Source: an uncultured Clostridia bacterium
GTDB lineage: Bacteria; Bacillota; Clostridia; Oscillospirales; Ruminococcaceae
Direction of reading: 5' to 3'
Length of the DNA stretch: 46,653 nucleotides
Assembly (NCBI GenBank): GCA_947631995.1
Contig: CANRNT010000014.1
Coordinates: 1-46,653 of the forward strand
In this document: positions 1-9,637 of the stretch, in pieces
How the letters are laid out: each line of letters opens with the position of its first letter
Numbering within the stretch: position 1 is the stretch's first letter
Notes under the pieces: model-generated
What the model was told of the DNA's origin: nothing
Database searches by the model: none
Seen by the model: the letters and a program-made list of their open reading frames with translations, nothing else
Made by a program: the position numbers and the translations under genes

Positions 1-149
1 GCTCCCCTTTCATTAGACTTCTTTCGGGTATATTTCTATTATACCATATTGTCTAACAAATGGGGAGCATTTCAAAAGTGCCGGATATTTTTTATGCTGC
101 TGTCGCAGCAAGCCTGCGGAGCCGTGCAACGCCCCACAAAAGTTGCCTT

Positions 150-612
150 GCCAAAATGGAAAGTTTTCGATCGACCCTTTTTCAAAAGGGTCGCGGGGGT
201 ACGGGGGCAGAGCCCCCGAAAACGCGTCAGGCGCTCAGAAAAAGGTGAATTGTGAAATAGTCCGGTGGACTATTTCACAAGAGGAAAATCCCTGCAAGAG
301 AGGGATTTTCCTTTGAGAAGTTCCGACTATTTCTCCTGCGCACGCTTGCGTGCGCAATAGCTTTGTTAAAGTGTGCGCATAAGAGCAAAAAATTTTTAAT
401 ATAGCACGGCGTTCCATTCTGGAACGCCGAAAAAGAGAAATGCGCTATAACAAGGGGAGGCTCTCTCTTGCAGAGCCTCCCCTCTCCAGAAACAGTCCAC
501 AGGACTGTTTCTGAATTCACCCCTTGCAGAGCGCACGCTGTGTCTTTGTGGGGCGCCGCCCCACGCCCTGCAAGCCTTTTGAAAAAGGCTTGACCGAAAA
601 CTTTTATATTCT
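150..612. repeat. Long imperfect palindrome made of paired hairpins
   Basis: Ten strong inverted repeats lie in a row at 172-193, 202-218, 250-280, 282-312, 337-356, 407-429, 454-482, 487-513, 548-564 and 571-592. Their order is mirror-symmetric. The first resembles the last (a tttcaaaagg core), the third resembles the eighth (an agtcc/ggact core), and the fourth and seventh share ctgcaagagag on opposite strands. The whole is therefore a diverged inverted duplication centred near 382, each arm itself a chain of hairpins. A related element lies at 17332-17540. It is probably a non-coding interspersed repeat that may also stop transcription. Confidence 0.75.
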
Positions 613-752
613 TGACAAGACTTGAAACCTTTGCGAACGTTAAGCGTTGAAAAGCTCCTGCGCTGCGCGACAGCGCAACACAACTTTGTACAACCTGCAC
701 AAAAATGCACTCCGAAATTCGCCGTTACCTCGCGGAAATTTAGAATTTTTAC

Positions 753-781
753 TTGACACTTTGACCGCCGCGTGCTATAAT
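753..781 (+). promoter_or_regulatory. Sigma-A promoter for the adhesin gene
   Basis: TTGACA at 753-758 and TATAAT at 776-781 are both perfect consensus, with a 17-base spacer and a TG motif just upstream of the -10. The expected transcript start is near 788, which leaves a leader of about 160 bases before the ATG at 950. Confidence 0.8.
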
Positions 782-949
782 TGTATAAAAGGGTCTTTAT
801 GTTTGCATGACAGAAGTACCCATTTTACAAACATTTTTTAGTATTTTTGGGGCAATAGCCCATTACCGCCCGTGCACGGGATAAAGTGCAGATTTTTCAG
901 CGATTTTTGCTGGGAAACTGCCATTACATTCGGAAGGAGTGTACATTCT

Positions 950-3900
950 ATGAATAAAATTACCAAGAGGATAGTCGCAGGAGTATCGGCGGCGGCGCTG
1001 TTGGTTTCAGCTGTTGGTGTTGACCAGCTTGCAGACCTGTTCATGAAGACGTCGTATGCTATGTACAATAGCAAAACCGCCAAGTCTACGGGATTTGGCA
1101 ACCTCGAGCAGGACACGAATAGTGACGGATATTACAACACCGGCTACGGCCTGCACACCAACAAAACTGCCACGGCATTGGACGACGGCAGAACTTTTGA
1201 TGTAAATTTAGAGTCGTGGTACGTGGGCGAGAACCCCGTGGACGTTGCAACGATACTTGATGCCTCGGGCTCAATGGCGTGGACGGTCGATACCCTCGAG
1301 CCGCTTACCTTTGATAAAAAATCAATGGATATAGACATTGATGCGTTTGCAAAAGAATATGGCATTGATGAAGATGATTTAGCTAAATATACCGAGTATG
1401 ACGATAAATTAACAAAAGTTTTGGCGGCAATTCAAGATAAGGACGAAAACGGCGGTTATTTGCCGCAAGAAATTGTTGACAAGATATTAAAACCCGAAAA
1501 AACCGACAACAGCAAGCTTTCTTACGCCGATTATATGTATTATATATATGAATCGCGTTCTACTGTTTCTGAGTTTGTGCCGCTGGGCTATTGGGACGGC
1601 GGAGAGTCGGCAGATGTTTTTAATCCGATAGGATATTATCCGTTTAATGGCACTTTGGAGAATAAAGTAAATGGCGGAAATGCGAAATATATAACGCAGG
1701 AAAGCGGAACTTTTAATACAGATGAACAAGTTACAAGTGTACCTGTAGAGTTTTCTAGCAATGGACTTGATTTATATAATACAGATAAAAACGGTAATGT
1801 TGTTATTGATATTTCATCTTTGAAAGGACAAGATTTTAGTTTATCTTTTTCTGTGAAATTTGGTGAACATGGAAGTAGTCAGTATAATACACCTTTAGTC
1901 TATGTAGGTAATGCAAGCGGCAACAAATTCTATTCTCTGTTTAGAGGTAATGTAAATAGCAGCGGCGGAGGAAATGCTAATAATTTTAGAGTTGTTGCTA
2001 ATAATGGTGATACTTCTCCAAAAACCTCAAGTGCAATTAAAAGTGGTAATGAGAAGGATTGGTTGGATTGTAGTCTGAAATTTGAATGGAACGAGGACGG
2101 ATATATAGGAAGTTGTACAGCAAATAAACAATCCCCAGCAACCAGCGGTGATACAACATTCAACAGTTTTAAATTTGGAACAGATGACAAATTGTATTTA
2201 ATTTTAGGCGGAAATGAGTTGCTTCAATATTCAGATGATGGTACAGACATCAGCAACAACTATATTAAAAATTTGGTAATAACTTCAGAAAGTAAAGAAG
2301 TTGCAAATTTTCCGCTTAACAGCAATCTGAAAAACTCTATTGAGGGCAGTGATATAAAGGCAGAACTCATGGAAAATGCTGCTGATGGCAGTAGCGTGTT
2401 TAATGTTACAAATAATGTAGCGCCAACAACTATGAATGCCAAATTTAATAAGGGTGGTTTAGACCTTAATGAAACAGCTAAAGATGGCGCTGTGCTGCTT
2501 GATGTTATGCCCACTGCGGACGAGTATACTATTTCGTTCCAAGTCATGATATCAAACACAGATAATACCACCGGAACCGGAAATATATTGTATGTTGGTG
2601 ATAATTCTAGGGAAAAATATTACACCTTGTTTAGAGGCAATGAAAGTTCAAGACACCATATTAAAATTCAAGAAAAAGATGATACTAACAATCATACTGC
2701 TTATAACAATATATTTTCAGGTGCTGCGAATGAATGGAAAAAGGTAACATTAGTTGTTAAAGACTCAACGGTAACGTTTTATGGAGATAATGCTCAATCT
2801 CAATATACGTTAGACCTTGATTATGGTAAGGATCAGTTATCTATTATTTTGGCAGGCTTGTGGAATGATGCCTATAACAGAGATGATTTATTTGTTAAGA
2901 ACCTTTATGTTTTTGACGAAGCGCTTGATGCAACTCAAGTAGAACTTGTATACAATAACATAGGCAACACCGAATTTGCAATATTACCCTCCGCTTTGTC
3001 AGGCTCTGGAACTTGCGGAGGCTACCACGCAACAACAAGTGACGGAAAAGATATTGCGCAAATATCTGAAAGCCTTGCTCAAAACACCAACGATGAAGAA
3101 CGCCGCGGCTGGTACTATGTAAACTCACATTCCAACTGGGCTGATATTTCAGGCTGCCTTGAAAGTGGTAAGCAGTATCTGGGCATTATAAATGATTTTG
3201 GTCTTGCCACATATAAAGATGGTATAACACCGGATAAACTTGCCCCGAACGGCAGCGGCAGCGGAACTGTAAATACACCGGAAGAAGGATATGCAGACGA
3301 CAACCAAAGTATAGCAACCGTACCCAGCGTTTATCAGGCGGCATATGATGATTATATAGCGGATGGCAGCAATGATAAACCAGATGTTGTATTGGGAAGT
3401 GCAGAACGAGGTAGGTACTATGAGTATTATAATCACCTTATAGAAGGAAACGACGCTACAAGAACATTTACCCCCGCAGAAAACGAACGCAGCCTACAGT
3501 TTTATATAGACAATTACGGCTACTTGCGCTGCTTCTACTGCACAGGTGATTATTCGTGGAAAGTGTCAAGTAGTAAATGGAGCTACAACCCACGCACATT
3601 CTGTTCTGTTGTATATGTGAAAGAAAAATATGACGTAAACGAACGAATTAAAGGCGTGGAAGACTACGGCAACCCCACAAAGTACGAAGAACTGAACTAT
3701 GCGTTGAATCAGTTCTATCAGAACCTTGCAAAATATTCAGACCTTTCTAACAGCGCGATAGTTCGCTTCAGCACGCATAACCTTATACAGGGCAACTCTA
3801 AAGATGAAGTAGAAACAAATGCAGTAGATCATCTTAAAATGCTTATCATGAAAGACTGGACGAACTGGTCTGATAAATACATTGAAAATGGCAAAGGTTT

Positions 3901-6900
3901 GCAGTATAACGAGTATTTGCAGGATCTTCTGATACCGACAGCAGATGAAACATCTACAAAAACTGAAACTTCATCTGCTAGACCTGATGATATACTAGAG
4001 TACCCCTATGTTATGACCGGCGGTACGTACACTTGGACGGGTCTGAAAGCGTTCTATGATAATATGGTAAATACAGACAAACTGAGCAGCGGTGACACAG
4101 TTTACAATATTGCCAACGATGCCCGTGATAAGTATCTTATCATATTCACAGACGGTCGTGATAATACTATTGGTTCTGATGATACAAAGTATGTAAATGG
4201 TTTTACATTAAAGGATAGTAGTAAACCCGAGAAGGGTGTAGAGTCCTACGGCAACTTTGCGCCCTCTTATAATGGCGTTCAGAAAAAGCTAGAATATGAT
4301 TCAGAATTAGCCGAAGCATGGGCAGATAAACTGAAAGATGAAGGCTACACTATTTTCTGCGTAATGCTGGCAACAGGTTCTATTTCTCCGACAACAAATA
4401 AGGAAGAATATAATAAAGCATATGATTTTCTTAAAACGCTTGCCGGCGATAAGGACGGAGAACGTGATGTTGACGATTGTATAAGCGTAGTTGGTGTAGA
4501 TAACACCCTTGAAGCAGCTTTTGCTGACATACTTACAAAGATCCAGCAGCCGCGTGCCGACTACACCGTGCAGGATTACATTGACCCCCGTTTTGACCTT
4601 GTTGATGCGAGCGGCAATTTGTATAAGCTTGGCGCAGGCGGCGAGATAACGATTGAAAAAACCGACGGTTCTTCAAAAACAGAAACAGTTGGCAACATTA
4701 TTGACAAAATCGACAAAGGCACAACAGCAACTGGTCTTGCCTATACGCCGCTCGAAAGCCACATGGTAAACCGCACGAGCAGTACCGATACGACAGGTGA
4801 CGACGTTGGCACAGGCTACATATACTACGACGACGTTAAAGACATGTACTACCTGCGCTGGACAGACCAGATCATACCGATGGAGAATGAAGCGTTTGAT
4901 ACGGCTAATGGCGAGGGAAACCTCGACGTGTGGAGCGCGACCATTCGCCTGAAAGCTAAGGACGACTTCATCGGCGGCAATAACATTCTCACCAACGGCA
5001 ACGAGGCAGGCGAAAACCTCGTCTACAGCGATGCCACCATTGAGAATATGGGCAAGGGCGAAAACTGGAAGTTGTATGGCTTGACAAGTAAAGATGCTAC
5101 CTACCGCCAAAAGCTTGCAGTCCTCTCCGGCACTGACAGAAAAATCAACGCTGTTGATGCAGGCGGCGTTTCGCAGGCGGTTTACGGCAACGGCATTGAT
5201 ATACCGTCCTCGGGCTTCCCAAGAACTACCGTAAATGTAAGGCTGCTGCCACTCAATGCCAACAACCTGAACGACGTTATCTATATGGGCGAGGTAGTCT
5301 CCCCGACGATGATGCTCGCAGACCTCGAAAACGGCTATATGACGGGTTCGTACTATCTGCAATATCTCGAAAGATATGCGTATAGGGTATATGGCACAGA
5401 AGCTGATAAAATGCCCCTTATCGAGCTGCTCAACAAGTGGCTGAAGATAAATGAGGAAGAAGTGGAAGCTAAGACTTTCACTATACCTTATATATATCTT
5501 CCCGACCCTGAGTATGGTGAAGACGGTAAACTTGCAAGAGATGCGGCTACTAGTAAAGTTAATATCCAAAACAGTACCGGTGCATCATGGAAAGAAAATG
5601 ATATTGACTTTACAGACCTTAATTTGTGCGATGTTACGGGATTTATCACTTACACTTGGAAACGCAGTGACGGACAGTATGAACTGCAGCAACAAATGGA
5701 CAGTGACCCTTCTAAATACGACATCACCAAAGATTATGTTGTAAAGAATACTAAGCAGATCAAGTACAACCTGCAATTAACATTTACTCCGCTAAAAGAG
5801 GGTGAATTGCCTACTGGTTTTTCACTTGGCGATAATTTCATTAGCGAAGACAAGTTCTTTACTATAACAGATGGTGAATTTGATAAAAGTTCCGAGAATA
5901 AGTGGACTATTACATCGGGAACAAACTCCAACCGCGCCGACTACCTGCAAGCCATGATATATGAAGAGCGCACCTATACACCGCACGTTATGTATAATGC
6001 AGATGCCGCAGGCGGCAAATGGGTGCTGGTTGATGAGACGATCGAAGGTTTTACATCTGCTGATGCAATTACAGCCTACACAAAGGACGGACAAACAGAA
6101 GCTGGCGCTGATGGCAAAACCGTCACCGACCACGGCGTGTATGACTGGACTCCCGACTACAAACCTGCCTCGGGTAAAGCGCAGTTAGAGGGCAACAAGT
6201 CGGACGATGAAAGCTCACTTAAAAATATTAATGACTACTATACCACTACGCCAAACAATGTTAAAATGTTAAATGCCAGCGGTGTGGAGATTACCTATGA
6301 TGATGGTGCTATAACGGTAGATGCAGAGCCTGTCTCCCTTGCGGCAAACACCACCTACATCAAAGACGTTGTAAACGCCGCACTTGCCCTTGAGCTTTTC
6401 GTTGACGGGAAGTATTTGAACCAAACAGATTCAATAATTAAAGTAGGTAAAACATTCACCTTTGAAGCTACACGTTACTATGACGACCCGTATGACCCAC
6501 AGCTGTATGAGCCTAAAGAAAATTTAAACGCTGATACAGATCTTACTGACGGTCAGAAATATCAGCTTACTTTCAAGGTTGATCCTACATCTCTGCCAAC
6601 AACACCGCAAGAAAATACTATATATAAGGTATGGGCTACGCTTGAGGAAGTTAAGGTTGAAAAAGGTGGTACTTATGAGTCCATAAAAACAGCGGACGGC
6701 TATGCTGATGTATATGCCCTGCCTATCGGTACATATGTAATACAAACAGCACCTGATACTAGTTCGGGCGAAAATAATTCATTAAAGAATACTCAATTCA
6801 AAATTGCCGAGGCTGACTCAGCAGCAGGAATAACAGAAGATCTGTATTTCAAGTACCTGAAGATCGACAACGAAAAGAACAGCTATACTCACGACAAATT

Positions 6901-7786
6901 CCCCGAAACTGTTTCAGGTGTCAGCGCTGACGCGGCAACAGATACCAAAGACAATGAGTATCTGATATGGGATAAAACAACCGATAATTCCAAAGCAAAC
7001 ATTGCCGAAAACAACAGGGAGAAAACAACAGACAAACAAACTGTAACTTTCTATTTCGGTACTGTTGAAGACGATAGCGGCAAAAAAGGCGAAAGCGTAA
7101 AAGATTATCTGAAAGAACACCCAGAAGCTACATCTGCGGCAGACTTCACAGACGACTACGCTAAAGACCGCCTCGGAATAATCATGCTGTCAGCCGATGA
7201 CAACTCACTTGCTATCACTAAAGAGGTGAAGAATACCGAAGATTATACAGATCAAGAATGGGATTTCACTGTTACAATAGTAACAGATGATACAGAGTGG
7301 GTTAATAGTCATACAGCTGATGAACAACTTGAATACACTTTGTATACACTTTCAGGCAGTACATGGGAAGCAGATACAACAGCAACGCACAAAGCCAAGT
7401 ATACAAGTACTGAAGCCGACGGTAAATACACGCTTACGATAACAGGTGTAAAAGTAAAGCACAACCAGAAAGCTGTATTGAGCAGTCTGCCTGAGGGCAC
7501 ATGGCAAGTTACTGAAAATTTAGGAGGCGTTTTCTGCACGCCGCACAACGACCAAAGAGGTTATGACGATGGCGTATGGCAGTATCAGAATGCCGCCTCA
7601 ACACTACCGAACATTGAGCTTAACCCTGCCTCGCAAGTAAACTACATCAACGAATTTCCGTATGAATTGCCGTCGGCAGGCGGCAGCGGAACAGTCCGCT
7701 ATATCCTGCTTGGCACGCTGCTTACAGCGTTAGGCGCGTTGCTCTTCGCGGTGTTGTACTACGACCGAAAGAAAGCGCGCAGATAA
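950..7786 (+). CDS. Giant wall-anchored von Willebrand A adhesin (pilus-tip-like)
   Basis: This encodes a 2278-residue secreted surface protein. The ATG at 950 is chosen because aaggag lies just upstream and a signal peptide follows (IVAGVSAAALLVSAVG, likely cleavage after SYA, residue 37). An upstream in-frame GTG at 872 has no such site. A vWA metal-site motif DASGS is at residues 104-108, but the rest of the domain comes far later: RFST near 935, GGTYTWTG at 1024-1031 and FTDGRD near 1066-1071. The gap holds two LamG/concanavalin-like domains (about 227-445 and 451-665). The C-terminus has a beta-sandwich repeat of the pilin/DUF7601 kind (from about 2087), then ELPSAGG at 2239-2245, a membrane segment and a basic tail, which together form a sortase signal. 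The organisation resembles pilus-tip adhesins. No sortase or backbone pilin is in the window. Confidence 0.85.
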   Translation: MNKITKRIVAGVSAAALLVSAVGVDQLADLFMKTSYAMYNSKTAKSTGFGNLEQDTNSDGYYNTGYGLHTNKTATALDDGRTFDVNLESWYVGENPVDVATILDASGSMAWTVDTLEPLTFDKKSMDIDIDAFAKEYGIDEDDLAKYTEYDDKLTKVLAAIQDKDENGGYLPQEIVDKILKPEKTDNSKLSYADYMYYIYESRSTVSEFVPLGYWDGGESADVFNPIGYYPFNGTLENKVNGGNAKYITQESGTFNTDEQVTSVPVEFSSNGLDLYNTDKNGNVVIDISSLKGQDFSLSFSVKFGEHGSSQYNTPLVYVGNASGNKFYSLFRGNVNSSGGGNANNFRVVANNGDTSPKTSSAIKSGNEKDWLDCSLKFEWNEDGYIGSCTANKQSPATSGDTTFNSFKFGTDDKLYLILGGNELLQYSDDGTDISNNYIKNLVITSESKEVANFPLNSNLKNSIEGSDIKAELMENAADGSSVFNVTNNVAPTTMNAKFNKGGLDLNETAKDGAVLLDVMPTADEYTISFQVMISNTDNTTGTGNILYVGDNSREKYYTLFRGNESSRHHIKIQEKDDTNNHTAYNNIFSGAANEWKKVTLVVKDSTVTFYGDNAQSQYTLDLDYGKDQLSIILAGLWNDAYNRDDLFVKNLYVFDEALDATQVELVYNNIGNTEFAILPSALSGSGTCGGYHATTSDGKDIAQISESLAQNTNDEERRGWYYVNSHSNWADISGCLESGKQYLGIINDFGLATYKDGITPDKLAPNGSGSGTVNTPEEGYADDNQSIATVPSVYQAAYDDYIADGSNDKPDVVLGSAERGRYYEYYNHLIEGNDATRTFTPAENERSLQFYIDNYGYLRCFYCTGDYSWKVSSSKWSYNPRTFCSVVYVKEKYDVNERIKGVEDYGNPTKYEELNYALNQFYQNLAKYSDLSNSAIVRFSTHNLIQGNSKDEVETNAVDHLKMLIMKDWTNWSDKYIENGKGLQYNEYLQDLLIPTADETSTKTETSSARPDDILEYPYVMTGGTYTWTGLKAFYDNMVNTDKLSSGDTVYNIANDARDKYLIIFTDGRDNTIGSDDTKYVNGFTLKDSSKPEKGVESYGNFAPSYNGVQKKLEYDSELAEAWADKLKDEGYTIFCVMLATGSISPTTNKEEYNKAYDFLKTLAGDKDGERDVDDCISVVGVDNTLEAAFADILTKIQQPRADYTVQDYIDPRFDLVDASGNLYKLGAGGEITIEKTDGSSKTETVGNIIDKIDKGTTATGLAYTPLESHMVNRTSSTDTTGDDVGTGYIYYDDVKDMYYLRWTDQIIPMENEAFDTANGEGNLDVWSATIRLKAKDDFIGGNNILTNGNEAGENLVYSDATIENMGKGENWKLYGLTSKDATYRQKLAVLSGTDRKINAVDAGGVSQAVYGNGIDIPSSGFPRTTVNVRLLPLNANNLNDVIYMGEVVSPTMMLADLENGYMTGSYYLQYLERYAYRVYGTEADKMPLIELLNKWLKINEEEVEAKTFTIPYIYLPDPEYGEDGKLARDAATSKVNIQNSTGASWKENDIDFTDLNLCDVTGFITYTWKRSDGQYELQQQMDSDPSKYDITKDYVVKNTKQIKYNLQLTFTPLKEGELPTGFSLGDNFISEDKFFTITDGEFDKSSENKWTITSGTNSNRADYLQAMIYEERTYTPHVMYNADAAGGKWVLVDETIEGFTSADAITAYTKDGQTEAGADGKTVTDHGVYDWTPDYKPASGKAQLEGNKSDDESSLKNINDYYTTTPNNVKMLNASGVEITYDDGAITVDAEPVSLAANTTYIKDVVNAALALELFVDGKYLNQTDSIIKVGKTFTFEATRYYDDPYDPQLYEPKENLNADTDLTDGQKYQLTFKVDPTSLPTTPQENTIYKVWATLEEVKVEKGGTYESIKTADGYADVYALPIGTYVIQTAPDTSSGENNSLKNTQFKIAEADSAAGITEDLYFKYLKIDNEKNSYTHDKFPETVSGVSADAATDTKDNEYLIWDKTTDNSKANIAENNREKTTDKQTVTFYFGTVEDDSGKKGESVKDYLKEHPEATSAADFTDDYAKDRLGIIMLSADDNSLAITKEVKNTEDYTDQEWDFTVTIVTDDTEWVNSHTADEQLEYTLYTLSGSTWEADTTATHKAKYTSTEADGKYTLTITGVKVKHNQKAVLSSLPEGTWQVTENLGGVFCTPHNDQRGYDDGVWQYQNAASTLPNIELNPASQVNYINEFPYELPSAGGSGTVRYILLGTLLTALGALLFAVLYYDRKKARR

Positions 7787-7792
7787 AAAAAT

Positions 7793-7823
7793 AGCTGCAA
7801 CTTAAACGTTGCAGCTTTTTTTA
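7793..7823. terminator. Bidirectional terminator between convergent genes
   Basis: A perfect 9-bp stem (agctgcaac/gttgcagct) with a 6-base loop is flanked by seven A on the left and seven T on the right. It can end both the adhesin transcript and the minus-strand PepSY gene. Confidence 0.9.
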
Positions 7824-7831
7824 TGCCTCAT

Positions 7832-8710
7832 TTATCTGTGGAAATCGTTGTCCGTCTCTTTCTCTATAATCGCACCGCTCACAGCATCTATCTTGTAGTC
7901 GTACTCGGTGCTGCCAACGTAAAACTCAACGTCGTACTCCGCCCTGCCGTCGTCAATGTCCAGTTCGGTGCGCTTCACAAATTTAACGTCAGCCGCCGCA
8001 AATCCTGCATCAGCAAGCGCGATTTCCTCTGCCCTGTCCGAGCCGATGTAGTCGCCCTTGTTCGGCGTGCCGCCTGCCATAGTTTCGTGGCTCTTCTTGA
8101 CTATCTTGCCGTCCGATACCGCTATCTCGTAGTCGTATTCGGTGTCGCTCGTGTAAAAATCTATCTCGTAGATCTGTATTCCGTCCTCATAGTCGGTCTT
8201 TGACTTTGTGAACATAACATCGGCTTCGCTGACACCTGCATCTGCAACTGCGATCGCCTTTGCATCGTCCTCCGTAATGCCGCCCGACTGCGCGCCCTCC
8301 GTGGTGACTGCGGCGGTCGTAGTTTCTTCTTTTGCGGGTGTTGTCTCGGCAGGAGTGGTGGTGGTCGTTACTTCATTTGGAGCAGCTCCGCCTCTTTTAC
8401 CGTCGGCGTCTCTCTTGATTATATCGCCGTTGTCGGCTTGTATAACGTATTCATACTCAACGCCGTCAACGTAAAATTCAACTTCGTATTCAAAATAGCC
8501 GTCTTCGTAGTCAAGACCGGTGCGTAAGCGCGAAGTGTCAGAACGTGTAAAGCCTGCGTCCTCAAGAGCTATGTCACACGCCTCAGATTTACCGATAAGA
8601 GTGTTTTTCAGTACGATAAATGTGATTATTGCCGCGATAATGCAAAGAATGAGCAATATACAAATCGTCGAAATGACAGCCCTTAACGGCGTGGAAAACA
8701 ATTTCTTCAT
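7832..8710 (-). CDS. Membrane-anchored protein with three PepSY domains
   Basis: The protein has 292 residues. The ATG at 8710 is preferred because aaggag lies nine bases upstream; an upstream TTG at 8719 abuts that site directly. Residues about 12-37 form one hydrophobic membrane anchor. Three PepSY repeats follow, each starting with an IALADAG-like helix and ending with an EYDYxIxxxxGxII strand. The first is separated from the second by a Thr-rich linker (TTTTTPAETTPAKEETTT). PepSY domains are known in secreted or membrane proteins that inhibit or sense extracytoplasmic peptidases; that role is inferred here. It is transcribed alone from its own promoter and faces the adhesin gene across a shared terminator. 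No peptidase is next to it. Confidence 0.85.
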   Translation of the reverse strand: MKKLFSTPLRAVISTICILLILCIIAAIITFIVLKNTLIGKSEACDIALEDAGFTRSDTSRLRTGLDYEDGYFEYEVEFYVDGVEYEYVIQADNGDIIKRDADGKRGGAAPNEVTTTTTPAETTPAKEETTTAAVTTEGAQSGGITEDDAKAIAVADAGVSEADVMFTKSKTDYEDGIQIYEIDFYTSDTEYDYEIAVSDGKIVKKSHETMAGGTPNKGDYIGSDRAEEIALADAGFAAADVKFVKRTELDIDDGRAEYDVEFYVGSTEYDYKIDAVSGAIIEKETDNDFHR

Positions 8711-8744
8711 AAAAAACAACTCCTTAATTTAATTTTACACAATT

Positions 8745-8773
8745 ATTATATCCCGCATATGCCTGTTTGTCAA
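8745..8773 (-). promoter_or_regulatory. Sigma-A promoter for the PepSY gene
   Basis: On the minus strand, TTGACA (8768-8773) and TATAAT (8745-8750) are perfect consensus with a 17-base spacer, about 35 bases before the ATG. Confidence 0.8.
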
Positions 8774-8796
8774 TAGCTTTTTGAAAAATATCGGTA

Positions 8797-8825
8797 TTGA
8801 AAAACGTGCGGAAATGTGCTATCAT
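8797..8825 (+). promoter_or_regulatory. Promoter for the AlkZ-related gene
   Basis: TTGAAA (8797-8802) and TATCAT (8820-8825) are 17 bases apart, with a TGTGC extension before the -10. The string tgtgctatcatatat recurs in the promoter of the next transcription unit at 9571-9585. Confidence 0.65.
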
Positions 8826-8849
8826 ATATTGTGAGGGAGGCGAAGCGGT

Positions 8850-9512
8850 ATGCTTATCAGCAGTCTTGAGGATATGATACAGCTTACGGAGGAATACGGC
8901 TTTCTTCCGTTTTTTGCAAATGATATAGACGGCTTTTCGGTCGAGGATAATACGCCCGCACATTTGTGGTTCACGGATACGGACGGCCCTTGGGAGTGGA
9001 AAGGTCCTGCGGCGATGAGCGGTAGAGTGGTATACGGAAAGCTGTTCGGCGGAAAAGCGGGACTGGTGAGCGTTGAGTGGTTTCCGCACCTCGCAAATTA
9101 CAGAAGAGACGGCTATGATTTCGACGCCCGCTACGACGACGGTCTTGCGCAGCGTAAGGACAAGGAGATAATGGACCTGTTTGACGGCGGAAAAACCCTT
9201 TTGTCAAAGTCTGTAAAAAAGCTGTGCAACTACCGAAAAGGCGGCAACAAGGGCTTTGAAACGGTCATAACGCGGCTGCAAATGCAAACGTATCTGGTGG
9301 TAAACAACTTTGTGTATATGAGAACGAAATACGGAGAGCAGTACGGCTGGGGCGTAGCGGAATATACCATGCCTGAAAGCATATTCGGCTATGACTTTGT
9401 AACGTCGGCGTATAAGTACGAGCCTCAGCAGTCCGCAGAGCTTATACGCAGTCACCTGAGCAAGCTCTTTCCAAAAGCGGACGAAAAAACGATAGGCAGG
9501 ATATTAGGATAG
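8850..9512 (+). CDS. AlkZ-related uncharacterised protein
   Basis: This is a 220-residue soluble protein starting at ATG 8850 with gggagg upstream. The N-terminal part (EEYGFLPFF, then GPWEWKGPAAMSGRVVYGK, then SVEWFPHL) resembles short Clostridia proteins named AlkZ-related, which share a winged-helix fold with the YcaQ/AlkZ DNA glycosylases. I see no QxD-type glycosylase catalytic motif, so enzyme activity is not claimed. It is a single-gene unit with its own promoter; a weak stem (gcgcgg/ccacgc) followed by T residues lies just after the stop. The gene call is firm, the family assignment moderate. Confidence 0.65.
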   Translation: MLISSLEDMIQLTEEYGFLPFFANDIDGFSVEDNTPAHLWFTDTDGPWEWKGPAAMSGRVVYGKLFGGKAGLVSVEWFPHLANYRRDGYDFDARYDDGLAQRKDKEIMDLFDGGKTLLSKSVKKLCNYRKGGNKGFETVITRLQMQTYLVVNNFVYMRTKYGEQYGWGVAEYTMPESIFGYDFVTSAYKYEPQQSAELIRSHLSKLFPKADEKTIGRILG

Positions 9513-9552
9513 GCGCGGAGAGTTTTCCACGCTTATTTTTTATATTCGGGTG

Positions 9553-9581
9553 TTGATTTTTGGGACGGAATGTGCTATCAT
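9553..9581 (+). promoter_or_regulatory. Promoter for the glycosyltransferase operon
   Basis: TTGATT (9553-9558) and TATCAT (9576-9581) are 17 bases apart, with the same tgtgctatcatatat core as the promoter at 8797-8825. Confidence 0.65.
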
Positions 9582-9637
9582 ATATAATGAGTTATCATGA
9601 ACTGATACGGTAGATCGCAATGAGGAGTGGATTAAAA

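Larger units (their letters stand above)
1..870. other. Gene-free left end with hairpin array and leader promoter
   Basis: No credible gene is seen here. The short open frames on both strands come from the GC-rich hairpins at 170-592 and have no convincing ribosome binding site. The stretch holds the long hairpin array described separately, a sigma-A promoter at 753-781, and the start of the roughly 160-base 5' leader of the adhesin gene, which contains two small hairpins: gggc/gccc near 850-860 and cccgtgcacggg at 869-880. Confidence 0.6.

Noticed and set aside
235-710. Minus-strand frames across the hairpin array
   Set aside because: Their translations are products of the GC-rich inverted repeats and show no protein-like composition.
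872-949. Upstream GTG start of the adhesin
   Set aside because: It lacks a ribosome site and would put 26 residues before a clean signal peptide; the ATG at 950 has aaggag.
4673-5569. Long minus-strand open frame inside the adhesin gene
   Set aside because: It is antisense to conserved adhesin coding sequence, has no ribosome site, and its translation has no domain character.
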